The translations under genes were made by a program, and so were the position numbers. This document shows, piece by piece, positions 7,771-8,391 of a stretch of 8,391 nt of DNA. The notes under the pieces are model-generated. The model saw nothing but the letters and a program-made list of their open reading frames with translations, did not search any database and had not been told where the DNA came from. The stretch lies in the NCBI GenBank assembly GCA_031285115.1, contig JAITWU010000133.1:1-8391 (forward strand), in the 5' to 3' direction. How positions within the stretch are numbered: position 1 is the stretch's first letter; the number at the start of each line of letters is the position of its first letter. The DNA is from Azonexus sp. (GTDB lineage: Bacteria; Pseudomonadota; Gammaproteobacteria; Burkholderiales; Rhodocyclaceae).

Positions 7771-7780
7771 GTCCCTGCGC

Positions 7781-7809
7781 TTGATCATGTTTGCTATATA
7801 ACATATATT
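7781..7809 (+). promoter_or_regulatory. candidate promoter of the HTH-hsdM gene
   Basis: TTGATC (7781-7786; 4 of 6), a 17-nt spacer and TATATT (7804-7809; 5 of 6) form a good sigma-70-like pair. The predicted transcription start is at about 7816, which is the ATG itself, and there is no Shine-Dalgarno sequence, so a leaderless mRNA is predicted. An alternative -10, TATATA (7795-7800), would leave a leader of about 8 nt but has a poorer -35. Confidence 0.5.
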
Positions 7810-7819
7810 GCAAACATGA
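7785..7819. promoter_or_regulatory. 35-bp palindrome over the hsdM promoter and start codon (candidate operator)
   Basis: The left arm TCATGTTTGCTATATA (7785-7800) and the right arm TATATTGCAAACATGA (7804-7819) are reverse complements at 15 of 16 positions, around a 3-nt centre ACA. The right arm contains the -10 box TATATT and the ATG of the downstream gene. Such symmetry fits a dimeric repressor site, and the downstream protein begins with an XRE-type helix-turn-helix. Binding by that protein is an inference. Confidence 0.7.
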
Positions 7820-8391
7820 CAAATCAAGCCAACCTCCCCGCCACCCTCCGCGCCCTCCGCGCCCAACTCACCTTCACGCAGGAACAGCTTGCCGACCGGC
7901 TGGGCGTGTCTTTCGCTACCGTCAACCGTTGGGAAGCCGGGGCCAGCAAGCCGCAACGCGCACAGGCGCAGGCCATCGCGGCGCTGATGCAGGAGGCGGG
8001 CATCGAGGCGGATGCCGCCGATGCCGGGAACACGTCCACCCTGCCCCGCCGCGCGCGCAGCCGGGCTGCCGCCGCGCCCACCACCAAGCCGATGGAGCAA
8101 ATGCTGTGGGACGCCGCCTGCTCCATTCGTGGCGAGAAGGATGCCGCCAAGTTCAAGGACTACCTGCTGCCGCTCTTGTTCCTCAAACGCCTCTCCGACG
8201 TGTTCGACGACGAAATCGCCCGGCTGAGTGAGGACTACGGCGACCGCGCGACGGCGCTTGAAATCGCCGAAACCGACCATTCCCTGCTGCGCTTTTACCT
8301 GCCGCCCGAAGCCCGCTGGGCCATCCTCAGCGGGCGCGAGGCTTACGACTGGCCGCTCGATGCCAGAGGCAACAGCAGCGCCCCGCGCGAC
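7816..8391 (+). CDS. hsdM: type I restriction-modification methyltransferase subunit M with N-terminal XRE helix-turn-helix, 5' part
   Basis: The frame is open for 192 codons from ATG 7816 to the right edge, so the catalytic N6-adenine methylase domain is outside the window. Residues about 8-60 form an XRE/Cro-type helix-turn-helix: [20 protein letters not shown], then [12 protein letters not shown], the typical recognition-helix sequence, and SKPQ. A flexible Ala/Arg-rich linker (about 65-92) follows. From residue 93 the sequence [21 protein letters not shown] and [15 protein letters not shown] is the HsdM N-terminal helical domain. HsdM with HsdS and HsdR makes a type I complex that methylates or cleaves DNA according to its target. 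An unfused HsdM could in principle start at ATG 8092, but no ribosome binding site precedes it, so the fusion is probably real. The gene sits behind a palindrome and promoter that look suited to autoregulation. The gene symbol rests on the N-terminal domain only. Confidence 0.85.
   Translation, partial: MTNQANLPATLRALRAQLTFTQEQLADRLGVSFATVNRWEAGASKPQRAQAQAIAALMQEAGIEADAADAGNTSTLPRRARSRAAAAPTTKPMEQMLWDAACSIRGEKDAAKFKDYLLPLLFLKRLSDVFDDEIARLSEDYGDRATALEIAETDHSLLRFYLPPEARWAILSGREAYDWPLDARGNSSAPRD

Noticed and set aside
7720..7788. Minus-strand 22-codon ORF starting at the mirror ATG in the palindrome ([10 protein letters not shown]...)
   Set aside because: The start codon exists only because the palindrome is symmetric. 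There is no ribosome binding site and the peptide has no recognisable feature, so it is probably chance.

Overview
The window is GC-rich and densely coded. It looks like a chromosomal segment of a betaproteobacterium, probably from the Rhodocyclales/Azoarcus-like group. I infer this from the divergent arrangement def-fmt // lysM-dprA followed by a topoisomerase III gene, and from the protein sequences. No rRNA, tRNA, CRISPR array or insertion sequence was seen.

Layout. Positions 1-1238 (minus strand) hold the N-terminal 412 codons of a large DEAH-box restriction endonuclease that runs off the left edge. Then come fmt (methionyl-tRNA formyltransferase) and def (peptide deformylase), both minus strand and nearly abutting. 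An AT-rich divergent intergenic region (2792-2934) separates def from a plus-strand pair, lysM (exported LysM protein) and dprA, which overlap by 4 nt. After a 117-nt gap with a credible promoter and an inverted repeat comes topB (838 aa, two zinc ribbons, basic tail). A 133-nt intergenic region then carries a weak terminator, a promoter and a striking 35-bp palindrome. It leads into the first 192 codons of a type I restriction-modification methylase subunit (HsdM) fused at its N terminus to an XRE-type helix-turn-helix domain; this gene runs off the right edge.

How the genes work together. fmt and def are the two ends of the formyl-methionine cycle. DprA protects and delivers incoming single-stranded DNA to RecA, and TopB decatenates DNA. 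This housekeeping core is bracketed by two different restriction genes that point away from it.

The most interesting signal is the palindrome at 7785-7819. It contains the probable -10 box and the start codon of the HTH-HsdM fusion. The predicted transcription start falls at or next to the ATG, so the mRNA may be leaderless, and the fused HTH domain is a ready candidate to bind the palindrome and shut off its own gene. That would build controller-protein logic into the methyltransferase itself.
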